Source: Anaerolineales bacterium
GTDB taxonomy: Bacteria; Chloroflexota; Anaerolineae; Anaerolineales; UBA11579
Length of the DNA: 64,000 nt
Reading direction: 5' to 3'
NCBI GenBank assembly: GCA_026129255.1
Contig: JAHCIJ010000002.1
Span: 636,234-700,233 of the forward strand
Both the position numbers and the translations under genes were made by a program. Below, piece after piece: positions 26,150 through 34,099 of this stretch (its first letter is position 1; every line of letters starts with the position of its first letter). The notes beneath the pieces were generated by a model that saw only the letters and a program-made list of their open reading frames with translations, was not told where the DNA came from and searched no databases.

Positions 26150-27454
26150 CTACTGTGATTCGTCGTTGTCGCTGGCGTCCTTACATTCGCGGTCGGCCAG
26201 GTCTACATAGCCGTCACCGTCATTGTCCAGACCGTCGCTGCATTGCGGCATCGGCGTAGCCGTGGGTTGAGGAGTAGGCGTGGGGGTGGCTGTCGGCAAG
26301 GCCGGGTAGCGCACGACTGCCAACTGGCAACGCCCCAGGTCATTGGGGGTGGCCGCCTGCTCTTTGCAATTGAACTCCAGGTTCTGTATGAAGACCCAGC
26401 AGTTTGCGCCGTACACTGGCCCGCGGAAGAGCAGCCACAGTTGATCCGGCCCGATGCCGATGGGTGCATACGATTGGCCGGCAAACAGCGTATCCACGAT
26501 GTCAAAGTGGGTAGCGCTGGGTCCGAGGCGGCAGTTGGCGTTGCGGCTGGGCACGATCACTGGCGCCAGGCTGAAGCTGGCGGGCAGCTCGCACGCCGCG
26601 TTGAAGTCTGTGAAGAACGTGATGGTCTCGCTGTACGGGCCGTTCTGCCCGTCCGCCACGGCGCGGGCACGCAGGTAGTATTGCGTGCAGTCGTTGAGCG
26701 GAATGGTGATCTGCCCCGAGCCAGAGAACTCGCCAACCGGCATGGGGATGTTCACCGGGCCGGGATTGATGATGTAGTTGGCGCCGCTGAAGTCTTCATT
26801 CTCCGTGACTTGCTTTTCAAAATACTCTGGCACGCAGTTGGGGTCTGGGTAGTGCATGGCGGTGATGACTTCGCTGCCATACACAGGATTGACCTCGCCA
26901 TCGCTGGGGCTCTCGATCACAGGCGCCAGCAGCCCCGCCGCTGCGCACACGGTTTTGATGCTAGCGGGTGGGATGCAGCCTCCGCCAACGTCTGTAAAGA
27001 AAGTGTGGACTGTGGAGTAGGGGCCATAGGTGGCGCCCACGAAAGCGCGTGCACGCCAGTAGTACTGGGTGCAATTCTCCAGCGTAGTGGTGAGCTGGCC
27101 GCCGCCGTTGTAGCTGGAGAGTCCGCCGAATATATTGACCGGGCTGGGGTTGATGATGTGGTTATCTCCCAGGGTCGAAGGCTCCAGGCTCACTTGGCGT
27201 TCGAAGCCTTCTGGCTGGCAGGCCGTGCTGGGGTAGTACACCTCAGTGATGACTTCCAGCCCGTGTTCCGGGCCAATCTGCCCATCGGTTGGCCCGGCGA
27301 TGATGGGGGCCAGCAAGCCTGCGGGCGAGCACAGCGGCAGGCTGCCATCCGGCGTAGCCGTGGGGTCGGCCGCAGGTGCGGCCGGGCCGCCAGTGCACGC
27401 GGCCAGCAGGACGGCTGCCGCCAATAGCAAGTAATTGACACGTTGATTTTTCAT
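26150..27454 (-). CDS. Secreted lipoprotein with repeated beta domains, SH3-like and Asp/Asn calcium-type tail
   Basis: 434 residues. A lipobox ends at Cys20 (VLLAAC). Two ~120-residue repeats follow (PIIAGPTDGQIGPEHGLEVI and PVIESPSDGEVNPVYGSEVI), each ending in TQYYxRARA and an FFTD strand as in fibronectin-type III-like sandwiches. Then comes an SH3-like segment (NCRLGPSATHFDIVDTLFAG) and a Pro/Thr linker. The C-terminus CSDGLDNDGDGYVDLADREC has the Asp/Asn pattern of calcium-binding thrombospondin-3-like repeats. The last two modules recur in the adjacent anti-sigma factor. Ligand unknown. Confidence 0.82.
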   Translation of the reverse strand: MKNQRVNYLLLAAAVLLAACTGGPAAPAADPTATPDGSLPLCSPAGLLAPIIAGPTDGQIGPEHGLEVITEVYYPSTACQPEGFERQVSLEPSTLGDNHIINPSPVNIFGGLSSYNGGGQLTTTLENCTQYYWRARAFVGATYGPYSTVHTFFTDVGGGCIPPASIKTVCAAAGLLAPVIESPSDGEVNPVYGSEVITAMHYPDPNCVPEYFEKQVTENEDFSGANYIINPGPVNIPMPVGEFSGSGQITIPLNDCTQYYLRARAVADGQNGPYSETITFFTDFNAACELPASFSLAPVIVPSRNANCRLGPSATHFDIVDTLFAGQSYAPIGIGPDQLWLLFRGPVYGANCWVFIQNLEFNCKEQAATPNDLGRCQLAVVRYPALPTATPTPTPQPTATPMPQCSDGLDNDGDGYVDLADRECKDASDNDESQ

Positions 27455-27482
27455 CTTCTCTCCTTATACCTTCTGAGTTTCT

Positions 27483-28343
27483 CTAGTTGGCTTCGTTGTC
27501 ATCGCTGGGATCGCTACATTCCCGGTCTGTCATGTCTGTGTATCCATCTCCATCGTTGTCCAGGCCATCGCTGCACTGTGGCACGGCTGTAGGGCTGGGT
27601 TGCGGAGTCAAGGTCGCCGTTGCCGTAGGCGCGGGTGGGTAAGCGATGTAAGGCAGTACGCTCTCCGGCACATCCTCCAGGGCAACGGTTTCATCGTTCA
27701 GCAATACGGTCATGTTGCCGACGAAGGCCCAGCATAGGGTCTGCGTCACCGGTCCGCGGAATTGCAACCACAGGTTGTCTGTACCGCGGCCGATCGGCTG
27801 GTATCTTTCGTTCTGGTACAGCGTATCGGCAATGTCAAACTGGCTGCTGTTGCCCTCGCGGCAGTTGGCGGTTTGCAGGGGCACCGCAAACAGAGTGAGC
27901 GGAGCTGTTGGTGCGGTAGCCGTGGTGGCCGGCGTGCGGCTTGCGGTCGCTGTGGCCGCCGCGCTGCTGGCGGCCACGCTAGGGCTGGGTGTTGGGGCGC
28001 CTGGCACCGCAGGTGTTTGGCCGAACAGCAGCCAGGCCAGCAAGGCGGCCACCGCCAGCGCTAACAAGATCAGCCAAGGTGTGCTGGTTGCACGCGCCGG
28101 TTGGCTGCCGAGCTGCTCGAGCAAGCTACGGCTGGCGGCGGGCGGCAGCCCGGGGTTGCCCCAGCGGGATTCCAGGCTGTGTGTGAGCAGGCCTTCCAGC
28201 GAGTTCAACTCATCGGCATACGCCTGGCATTGCGGGCAGCTTTGCAAGTGCGCTGCCAGCTGCGCCTGCTGCTCGGCTGGCAACAGGCCGTCTGCCGCCA
28301 ATTGCAGCCACTCCTGGGCTTGTGCGTGGGTGAGCGCTTTCAT
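27483..28343 (-). CDS. Anti-sigma factor with external SH3-like and calcium-type domains
   Basis: 286 residues. N-terminal zinc-finger (zf-HC2) helix bundle with H32, C36, C39 (HLQSCPQC) is the usual anti-ECF-sigma module. One membrane helix lies at 89-108, followed by an Ala/Thr/Pro linker. The outer part has an SH3-like segment (NCREGNSSQFDIADTLYQNE) and ends in CSDGLDNDGDGYTDMTDREC. These outer modules copy those of the downstream lipoprotein. It overlaps the sigma gene by four bases. Likely holds the sigma factor at the membrane until an external signal is sensed. Confidence 0.88.
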   Translation of the reverse strand: MKALTHAQAQEWLQLAADGLLPAEQQAQLAAHLQSCPQCQAYADELNSLEGLLTHSLESRWGNPGLPPAASRSLLEQLGSQPARATSTPWLILLALAVAALLAWLLFGQTPAVPGAPTPSPSVAASSAAATATASRTPATTATAPTAPLTLFAVPLQTANCREGNSSQFDIADTLYQNERYQPIGRGTDNLWLQFRGPVTQTLCWAFVGNMTVLLNDETVALEDVPESVLPYIAYPPAPTATATLTPQPSPTAVPQCSDGLDNDGDGYTDMTDRECSDPSDDNEAN

Positions 28344-28894
28344 CGGTTAGCTCGCTTGCTTTGCATACGTTTCAGCGTGCCGTTCAACTGCAGGCGGGAG
28401 ATTGAAAGGCGTGAGTGCACTGTGCCCTCGGCGATGCCCAGCACCTCGGCGATCTCTTGCACCGACAGCTCGTGGTAATAGCGCAGAATGATGGGCAGGC
28501 GGTGCTTCTCATCCAGGTTGTGGATGGCGTGCCACAGCGCGTCTGCGCGTTCGCTTTCGATCACTTCGCGCTCCGGGTTGTTGCTGCTGCCCCTGGCTAG
28601 GTCTAGCGCCGCACTGCTGGCCAGCCGGGCACGGCGTTTGCGTTGGCGCAGCTGGCTGCGGCAGACGTTGAGTGCGATCGAGAACAGCCAGGTTTGAAAG
28701 CTGCTTTCCTCGCGGTAATTCTTGAGCGCTTTGAGCGCGGCAATAAAACTCTCTTGCGTGGCGTCTTCAGCATCGGCTGCGTCATCCAGGATAGAAAGAC
28801 AAAAGCGAAAAAGCCTGTCCTTGTGTTCCAGAACCAGGCTTTCAATCGCTTGCACGTCGCCAGCTTTACAGCGGGCCAGGGTTTGAGCGTCCAA
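28340..28894 (-). CDS. ECF-family RNA polymerase sigma factor
   Basis: 184 residues from TTG 28894. Region 2 has CLSILDDAADAEDATQESFIAALKAL (-10 recognition and core binding), and region 4 has HRLPIILRYYHELSVQEIAEVLGIAEGTVHSRL with a helix-turn-helix. There is a basic linker between (QLRQRKRRARLA). It shares its stop with the start of the anti-sigma gene, the standard arrangement for membrane-controlled ECF factors. The lipoprotein next door is the likely target and perhaps also the sensed partner. A promoter target for this factor was not identified. Confidence 0.94.
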   Translation of the reverse strand: MDAQTLARCKAGDVQAIESLVLEHKDRLFRFCLSILDDAADAEDATQESFIAALKALKNYREESSFQTWLFSIALNVCRSQLRQRKRRARLASSAALDLARGSSNNPEREVIESERADALWHAIHNLDEKHRLPIILRYYHELSVQEIAEVLGIAEGTVHSRLSISRLQLNGTLKRMQSKRANR

Positions 28895-29222
28895 AGCAGT
28901 AATCGTATATTAGATGCAACTGGGGCTAAAAAGCTTCATTTTTGGTTGCGCTGATTTGACGTCAATTATCCTATTAAACGGCTAAACAAAACCGCCGTTA
29001 TAAACGGCGGTTTTAGCGGTGTAGATTGCGTAGCAGCATTAACTGCTGCATGCTTCGGGAGAAGAGGCAGGATATTAAACTAAAAACCGCCAGATTGCGG
29101 TCTCTAGGCTGCAAAGCCTGGGCGCAAGAGGTGGGATATTAAACTAAAAACCGCCTTACGGCGGTTTAGTAGTAAGTTGCGTAGCAACTTACAAGCTCGC
29201 ATCACGAAGTGATGCGAGGTAG
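28895..29222. repeat. Hairpin-rich gap between the sigma gene and the tRNAs
   Basis: Holds an AAAACCGCCGTTTATAACGG-type palindrome (28987-29014), two copies of GGATATTAAACTAAAAACCG (near 29069 and 29134) and the tRNA terminator. Hairpins also flank AGTTGCGTAGCAACTT and GCATCACGAAGTGATGC just before the Arg tRNA. No protein gene seen. Confidence 0.6.
29144..29168 (-). terminator. Terminator of the minus-strand tRNA group
   Basis: On the minus strand AAACCGCC, GTAA, GGCGGTTTTTAG: eight-base stem followed by T-rich sequence. Confidence 0.7.
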
Positions 29223-29295
29223 CGCTCTCGGCGCGACTCGAACACGCGACCCCTTGCTCCGCAAGCAAGTGCTCTATCCACTGAGCTACGAGAGC
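29223..29295 (-). tRNA. tRNA-Arg, anticodon GCG
   Basis: Folded by hand: acceptor GCTCTCG / CGAGAGC, D arm GCTC...GAGC, anticodon stem CTTGC / GCAAG with loop TTGCGGA (anticodon GCG, decoding CGC), T arm GCGTG TTCGAGT CGCGC. No encoded CCA. GCG instead of the usual ACG is uncommon for bacterial arginine. Confidence 0.85.
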
Positions 29296-29297
29296 TA

Positions 29298-29325
29298 GCG
29301 TGAGGGCGGTTTCACCGCCCTCACG
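29298..29325. repeat. Perfect 13-base hairpin between tRNA genes
   Basis: GCGTGAGGGCGG opposite CCGCCCTCACGC with a short loop. Another hairpin (GGAGTTCGC / GCGAACTCC) follows near 29330-29355. Possible processing or termination signals in the tRNA transcript. Confidence 0.55.
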
Positions 29326-29456
29326 CTCTGGAGTTCGCAAAAGCAGCGAACTCCACGCGGGAGCGAAAAAACCAGACCTCGTTAGCTTAAGCCTTGTCAC
29401 CTTGTACTTTGGTGACTTGGCGGCGAATTGTACCGCTACTACAGCACAATTCAAGG

Positions 29457-29547
29457 CGGGGAGGGAGGGATTTGAACCCTCGTCCGGAGAAACCTCCGGA
29501 ACCCACTTAGCAGGCGGGCGCACTAGACCGGGCTATGCGACCTCCCC
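29457..29547 (-). tRNA. tRNA-Ser, anticodon GCT
   Basis: Class II fold: acceptor GGGGAGG / CCTCCCC, anticodon stem CCCGC / GTGGG with loop CTGCTAA (anticodon GCT), long variable arm (TTCCGGAGG / CCTCCGGA-type), T arm GAGGG TTCAAAT CCCTC. Confidence 0.92.
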
Positions 29548-29556
29548 AATTGTCAC

Positions 29557-29651
<95 letters not shown>

Positions 29652-29701
29652 CGCACCGATTGAACGGTGAGCGGCACATTTTACCATGTTCACAGGAAAA
29701 T

Positions 29702-30712
29702 CTAGGAACTGGCTGCGAACGGTTTGCGCATCTGCAGAAACTGGAAGCTGAGAAAGCCAAAGAATAGCGGCAGCCAGAACGTGAGCACACGATAGCTCAA
29801 GGTGATGACCGCCGCCTGCTCTAATGGCACAAACATCGAAGACAGCGAGAGGGTCAGCACGCCTTCCACAACGCCGACGCCCGCCGGGGTCGGCGACACA
29901 ATGAGGAACAGGTAGGCGATGGCAAAGCCAGCGATCAGCGTACCGACCGATAGCGGCGCCTGGAAGGCCATGAACACCGTCGTGAGTACGCACAGCAATA
30001 GCCCCTTGCTCAGCAACGCATACACCAGCGGCTTGAACAGCTTGCCCGGCTGGCGCGCTGAGCGCAGACCCGTGGCCATGTCATGGGCGAACTGCTCAGC
30101 GCGCTCCTCAGAGATGGTCTTGCGCTTGACGAAGGACCAGCTGAGCCGGTTGGCCGTGCGTGCGATCCAGCGCAGGAGGCGCCCCAGCGCCGCCGGAGCG
30201 CGCATGCCCAGATACAGGATCACCAGCAGCACCACCGTCATCACCAGCAACACGCCCGAGGCGGCCAGCTCCGGACCGGTGATGTCGTCCCGGCGGAAGA
30301 GTACGATGAGCCCCAGCACCAGGTAGAGGGCGAAGCCGGCGTACTCAAACAAGATGAACAGCGCCCCGGCCACCGTGGCGTGCGCCGAGGGTAGGCGCCG
30401 CCGCCGGGCATCCGAGATGAGCACCGCCATGCCGCTCATGCCCATCGAGGGCGCCACCACGTTGACGAAGTTGGCGGCCGCCGCCAGCGGCACCAGCGGC
30501 CCCAGCGGGCGCTCCACGTCCAGGGCGGCGAACACGGCCTGGTAGGTGGCCGCGGTGCACAGCAGCCAGCCCGCCACACACAGCAGGGCCAAGCCAATGA
30601 AGCGCCAATCGCTGCGCTGCAGGACCACAAGAATGTCGCCAAACTGGGTGAAGTGATTGAGGATGAACAGCACCCCAAACAGCAGCATGAGCCCGATAAA
30701 AAGCTTGCGCAT
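29702..30712 (-). CDS. Lysylphosphatidylglycerol-synthase/UPF0104-like flippase membrane protein
   Basis: 336 residues from ATG 30712 (MRKLFIGLMLLFGVLF), with about eight membrane helices. The pattern matches the UPF0104/AglD-type family related to the flippase part of MprF: WRFIGLALLCVAGWLLCTAATYQAV, NFVNVVAPSMGMSG and near the end FLIVSPTPAGVGVVEGVLTL. Members move lipids or lipid-linked sugars across the membrane, or support it. The TATAAT box nine bases before the ATG suggests a leaderless message. It is divergent from kbl. Confidence 0.88.
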   Translation of the reverse strand: MRKLFIGLMLLFGVLFILNHFTQFGDILVVLQRSDWRFIGLALLCVAGWLLCTAATYQAVFAALDVERPLGPLVPLAAAANFVNVVAPSMGMSGMAVLISDARRRRLPSAHATVAGALFILFEYAGFALYLVLGLIVLFRRDDITGPELAASGVLLVMTVVLLVILYLGMRAPAALGRLLRWIARTANRLSWSFVKRKTISEERAEQFAHDMATGLRSARQPGKLFKPLVYALLSKGLLLCVLTTVFMAFQAPLSVGTLIAGFAIAYLFLIVSPTPAGVGVVEGVLTLSLSSMFVPLEQAAVITLSYRVLTFWLPLFFGFLSFQFLQMRKPFAASS

Positions 30713-30721
30713 GAGGCACAG

Positions 30722-30727
30722 ATTATA
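30722..30727 (-). promoter_or_regulatory. -10 box TATAAT, nine bases before the flippase-like gene
   Basis: On the minus strand TATAAT, CTGTGCCTC, ATG 30712. Confidence 0.6.
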
Positions 30728-30796
30728 CAGTTCGCAAATTTGTGCCGCTGTGTGCGCAGCACGCCTCCGCTGGCAGCACAGGCGGTAGCCTGAGCG

Positions 30797-30802
30797 TATA
30801 AT
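30797..30802 (+). promoter_or_regulatory. -10 box TATAAT of the kbl operon
   Basis: TATAAT about 71 bases before the kbl start, leaving a 5' leader of some 65 bases with an AAGGAG site. Back to back with the flippase promoter. Confidence 0.5.
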
Positions 30803-30873
30803 AAGAATTGGCATAAGCGCGCGCCGCAGCCCTACGGTGCGAGTTAATCTCATTACAAGGAACAAGGAGACCC

Positions 30874-32058
30874 ATGGCCGATACGCTTGCCTGGATAGGT
30901 GAAGAATTGCAGGCCCTGCGTGATGCAGGCCTGTATAACCACATCCGCACTCTGGGGTCTCCGCAGGGCGCCTGGCTGCAGGTAGACGGCCAGCGCGTGC
31001 TCAACTTCTGCTCCAACAACTACCTCGGCCTCGCCAACCATCCCCGTTTGCTCTCGGCTGCCGAAGCCGCCATGCGCCAGTATGGGCTCGGTCCGGCCGC
31101 CGTGCGCAGCATCGCCGGCACGATGGACCTGCACGTGGAGCTGGACAAGCGCATGGCCGCCTTCAAGGGGGTCGAAGCCGCCATCACGCTGCAATCCGGC
31201 TTCACCGCCAACCTGGCCGTGCTGCCCGCCTTGGTGGGCAAGGGCGATGCCATCTTCTCAGACGAGCTCAACCACGCCAGCATCATTGACGGCAGCCGTC
31301 TTTCAGGCGCCAGCATCATCCGCTACGCTCATTGCGACCCTGCCGACTTGCAGCGCGTGCTCGCCGAGCGCCGCGGCGAGTTCCGCCGCGCGCTGGTGGT
31401 GACGGATGGCGTGTTCAGCATGGATGGCGATGTTGCCCCGCTGCCGGAGATCTACGTCGTCACCAGCCAGGCCGACGCCATCCTCATGGTGGATGACGCC
31501 CACGGCGAAGGCGTGCTGGGCAAGGGTGGCCGCGGCATCGTGGACCACTTTGATCTGCACGGCAAGGTGGATGTTGAGGTCGGCACCTTTTCCAAAGCCT
31601 TCGGCGTGGTGGGTGGCGTGGTGGCGGGCAATGCGCGCATTGTGGAATGGCTGCGCCAGCGCGGCCGCCCGTTCCTGTTCTCCTCGGCCATGACCGTGCC
31701 GGATGTGGCCGCCTGCCTGGCCGCAGTCGACCTGCTGGAAGAATCCAACGAGCTCGTGGAACGTCTGTGGGCCAATACCGAATTCTTCAAGAAAGAAATG
31801 CAAACCTTGGGCTTTGACACCGGCAAGAGCGTGACTCCGATCACGCCGGTGATGCTGGGGGACGAGCAATTGGCGCAACAATTCAGCCGCGAGTTGTTTG
31901 CTGCCGGCGTGTTTGCCATGGCCATCGCATTCCCCACCGTGCCGCGCGGCACGGCGCGCCTGCGCGTGATGATCTCGGCCGCCCACGACACCAGTGACCT
32001 GGAGCACGGCCTGCAAGCCTTTGCGGATGTGGGCCGCAAGCTGGGAGTGATCGCCTGA
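30874..32058 (+). CDS. kbl: Glycine C-acetyltransferase / 2-amino-3-ketobutyrate CoA ligase (Kbl-like)
   Basis: 394-residue PLP enzyme of the alpha-oxoamine synthase family. It joins glycine and acetyl-CoA, or runs the reverse, in threonine breakdown; 8-amino-7-oxononanoate synthase is the nearest alternative. Motifs: NFCSNNYLGLANHP, GLGPAAVRSIAGTMDLHVELD, SDELNHASIIDG, VDDAHGEGVLG and the PLP lysine in TFSKAFGVVGG (about 243-253). No threonine dehydrogenase or biotin genes are adjacent, so the exact product is not certain. It is followed one base later by coaE. Confidence 0.93.
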   Translation: MADTLAWIGEELQALRDAGLYNHIRTLGSPQGAWLQVDGQRVLNFCSNNYLGLANHPRLLSAAEAAMRQYGLGPAAVRSIAGTMDLHVELDKRMAAFKGVEAAITLQSGFTANLAVLPALVGKGDAIFSDELNHASIIDGSRLSGASIIRYAHCDPADLQRVLAERRGEFRRALVVTDGVFSMDGDVAPLPEIYVVTSQADAILMVDDAHGEGVLGKGGRGIVDHFDLHGKVDVEVGTFSKAFGVVGGVVAGNARIVEWLRQRGRPFLFSSAMTVPDVAACLAAVDLLEESNELVERLWANTEFFKKEMQTLGFDTGKSVTPITPVMLGDEQLAQQFSRELFAAGVFAMAIAFPTVPRGTARLRVMISAAHDTSDLEHGLQAFADVGRKLGVIA

Positions 32059-32059
32059 T

Positions 32060-33214
32060 ATGAGCAACTGGCCCGGCAAGTTTGTCATTGGTCTCACCGG
32101 CAACATTGCCACCGGCAAGAGCGTGGTGCGCCGCATGCTGGAGCATGCCGGCGCTTTTGGCATCGATGCCGATGCGCTCTCGCACCGCGCCATTGAGCGC
32201 AGCGGCCCGGCCTACCAGGCCGTAGTGCAGAGCTTTGGCAAATACATCCTCAAAGAAGATGGCGAGATCGAACGCAAGAAGTTGGGCCAGGTCGTATTCT
32301 CGGATCCCGAAGCGCTCAAGCTGCTCGAAAGCATCATTCACCCCGCCGTGCGCGAGGGCATAGACCACCTGGCGCGGCGTAGCCCACATCAGGTGATCGT
32401 CATCGAGGCCATCAAGCTGCTCGAGTCGCCTCTGCGCCAGATGTGCGATGCCATTTGGGTGGTCACCGCCAACGAGGCGGTGCAGCTGGCGCGTCTGAAG
32501 AACAAGCGCGGCATGAGTGTGGACGAGGCGCGCAAGCGCATGGCCAGCCAATCCCCCCAGGCAGAGAAGGCCGCCCAGGCGGATACGGTGATCGACAACA
32601 GTGTCTCGATCGAGATGACCTGGCAGCAGGTCAAAGACGCCTGGCGCAAGCTGTTCCCCAACGCCACCGGTGAAACCGTGCCCTCGCGCTTGCGCGGCGC
32701 GGTGACCGCCGGCCTGGCCAACGGTATGCAGGTGATGCGCGCCCGCCCGCGCCAGGCCGAGGACATTGCCAGCTTCATCAATGCCAACGGCAACAATGGA
32801 GTGGGGCAGCTGGAGCCTGCCCAGGTGGTCAATGCCTTTGGTGAGAAGGCCTACTTGCTCTTGCACACCATCGACGGCCTCAAGGCGCTGCTGGGCTGGA
32901 AGGTGGAGAATTTGGTGGCACGCGTGGACGATCTGCATCTGGAGCGCGGGTTGCCGTATACCGAGTATGTACCTTTCCTCGTTAGCGAGGTGGAGCAAGC
33001 CTCGCGTGAATTGCAGTGCGAGGTGATCTTGCTCTTCGTCAGCCCGGCGCTGGCCGCCCACCGGGACCTGTGGCTAGGCCTGGGCTACGAGGAACGCCTG
33101 CCCAGCGAGCTGCAGGTCACCGCCTGGAACGAGGCCGCCCAGGAAGCTGCCACGCCGGAGGGCGTGATGCTCTTCAAGCAGCTGCGCGCAGACCGGGTGC
33201 TGCGGCCTATTTAG
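32060..33214 (+). CDS. coaE: Dephospho-CoA kinase fused to a GNAT-like domain
   Basis: 384 residues, about twice normal CoaE length. Residues 1-205 are dephospho-CoA kinase: P-loop GLTGNIATGKS (11-21), IDADALSHRAI, KEDGEIERKKLGQVVFSD, VIEAIKLLES and the DNSVSIE region, completing CoA synthesis. Residues about 225-384 begin VMRARPRQAEDIASFINAN and continue with KAYLLLHTIDG, YVPFLVSEVEQASRELQCEVILLFVSPALAAHRDLWLGLGYEE, a pattern like an N-acetyltransferase fold with a weak acetyl-CoA site. The role of the tail is unknown. In an operon between kbl and cdaA. Confidence 0.9.
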   Translation: MSNWPGKFVIGLTGNIATGKSVVRRMLEHAGAFGIDADALSHRAIERSGPAYQAVVQSFGKYILKEDGEIERKKLGQVVFSDPEALKLLESIIHPAVREGIDHLARRSPHQVIVIEAIKLLESPLRQMCDAIWVVTANEAVQLARLKNKRGMSVDEARKRMASQSPQAEKAAQADTVIDNSVSIEMTWQQVKDAWRKLFPNATGETVPSRLRGAVTAGLANGMQVMRARPRQAEDIASFINANGNNGVGQLEPAQVVNAFGEKAYLLLHTIDGLKALLGWKVENLVARVDDLHLERGLPYTEYVPFLVSEVEQASRELQCEVILLFVSPALAAHRDLWLGLGYEERLPSELQVTAWNEAAQEAATPEGVMLFKQLRADRVLRPI

Positions 33215-33217
33215 CTC

Positions 33218-34099
33218 ATGCGCAATTTATTTGATGAACTCACGTTTATATTGCAGCGCTTCAGCCTGGCCAGCTTTGTGGACCTGGCGTTGGTCACGCT
33301 GCTCATCTTTGCTGGCTTACTGTTCATCCGCAATACGCGCGCCATGGTGTTGCTGCGCGGCTTCCTGCTACTCTACATCCTCATCAGCCTGTTCACCGCC
33401 GTGTTTGAGTTGCCAGCCTTCTCGTGGCTGGTGCGCAACTCGGTGCCAGCCATCCTGGTGGCGATCCCGGTGATCTTTGCGCCGGAGATCCGCCGCGTGC
33501 TGGAGCGCTTCGGGCGCGCCAGCACCATCCTCAGCGGGCGCAGCTCGCGCCAAGGGGCGGCCCGCGATGTCATCGAGTCGCTGGCGCACGCCGCCATCCG
33601 CCTCTCGGAGCGCCGCTTCGGTGCGCTCATCGTGCTGCAGCGCCTGGACAGCCTCGAAGAATATGTAGAAACCGGCATTGCCATGGGGGCGCAGGTAACC
33701 CCTGAGCTACTCTTGCAGATCTTCTATCCCAATACACCGCTGCATGATGGCGCGGCCATCATCGCCGGTGACCGTATCATCGGCGCCTCGTGCGTCATGC
33801 CGCTGTCGTCCAGTGGTGTGCTCTCGGAGGGCGCCGGCCGCCGCATGGGCCTGCGCCACCGCGCCGCACTCGGCACCTCCGAAGTGAGCGACGCCGTGGC
33901 CCTGGTAGTCTCCGAGGAGACTGGCGCCATCTCGGTCGCCTTTGGTGGCCGAATCATCCAGCGCCTCGGTCGCGAGCGCCTCGAAGGTGTGCTGCGCGCC
34001 TTCTACCGCCCGGTGGAGTCTGAGAGCGTGCTGGAGCGTTTCCTGGCGCGCTATTTGCCCTTCCTGCTGCCCGAGCCGCCAGAGGATGCGGAGGCCTGA
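33218..34099 (+). CDS. cdaA: Diadenylate cyclase CdaA
   Basis: 293 residues; makes cyclic di-AMP from two ATP. Three membrane helices at about 17-36, 45-62 and 76-90 precede the DAC domain. The catalytic DGA motif is at 177-179 (LHDGAAII) and RHR at 213-215. The C-terminal extension after residue ~265 is typical. The next gene, cdaR, overlaps by one base, as in Firmicutes where CdaR controls CdaA at the membrane. c-di-AMP probably helps control potassium and osmotic balance here. Confidence 0.95.
   Translation: MRNLFDELTFILQRFSLASFVDLALVTLLIFAGLLFIRNTRAMVLLRGFLLLYILISLFTAVFELPAFSWLVRNSVPAILVAIPVIFAPEIRRVLERFGRASTILSGRSSRQGAARDVIESLAHAAIRLSERRFGALIVLQRLDSLEEYVETGIAMGAQVTPELLLQIFYPNTPLHDGAAIIAGDRIIGASCVMPLSSSGVLSEGAGRRMGLRHRAALGTSEVSDAVALVVSEETGAISVAFGGRIIQRLGRERLEGVLRAFYRPVESESVLERFLARYLPFLLPEPPEDAEA

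Noticed and set aside
29104..29523. Open frame across the tRNA-Arg and tRNA-Ser genes
   Set aside because: It reads through two well-folded tRNAs and a hairpin; not a protein gene.
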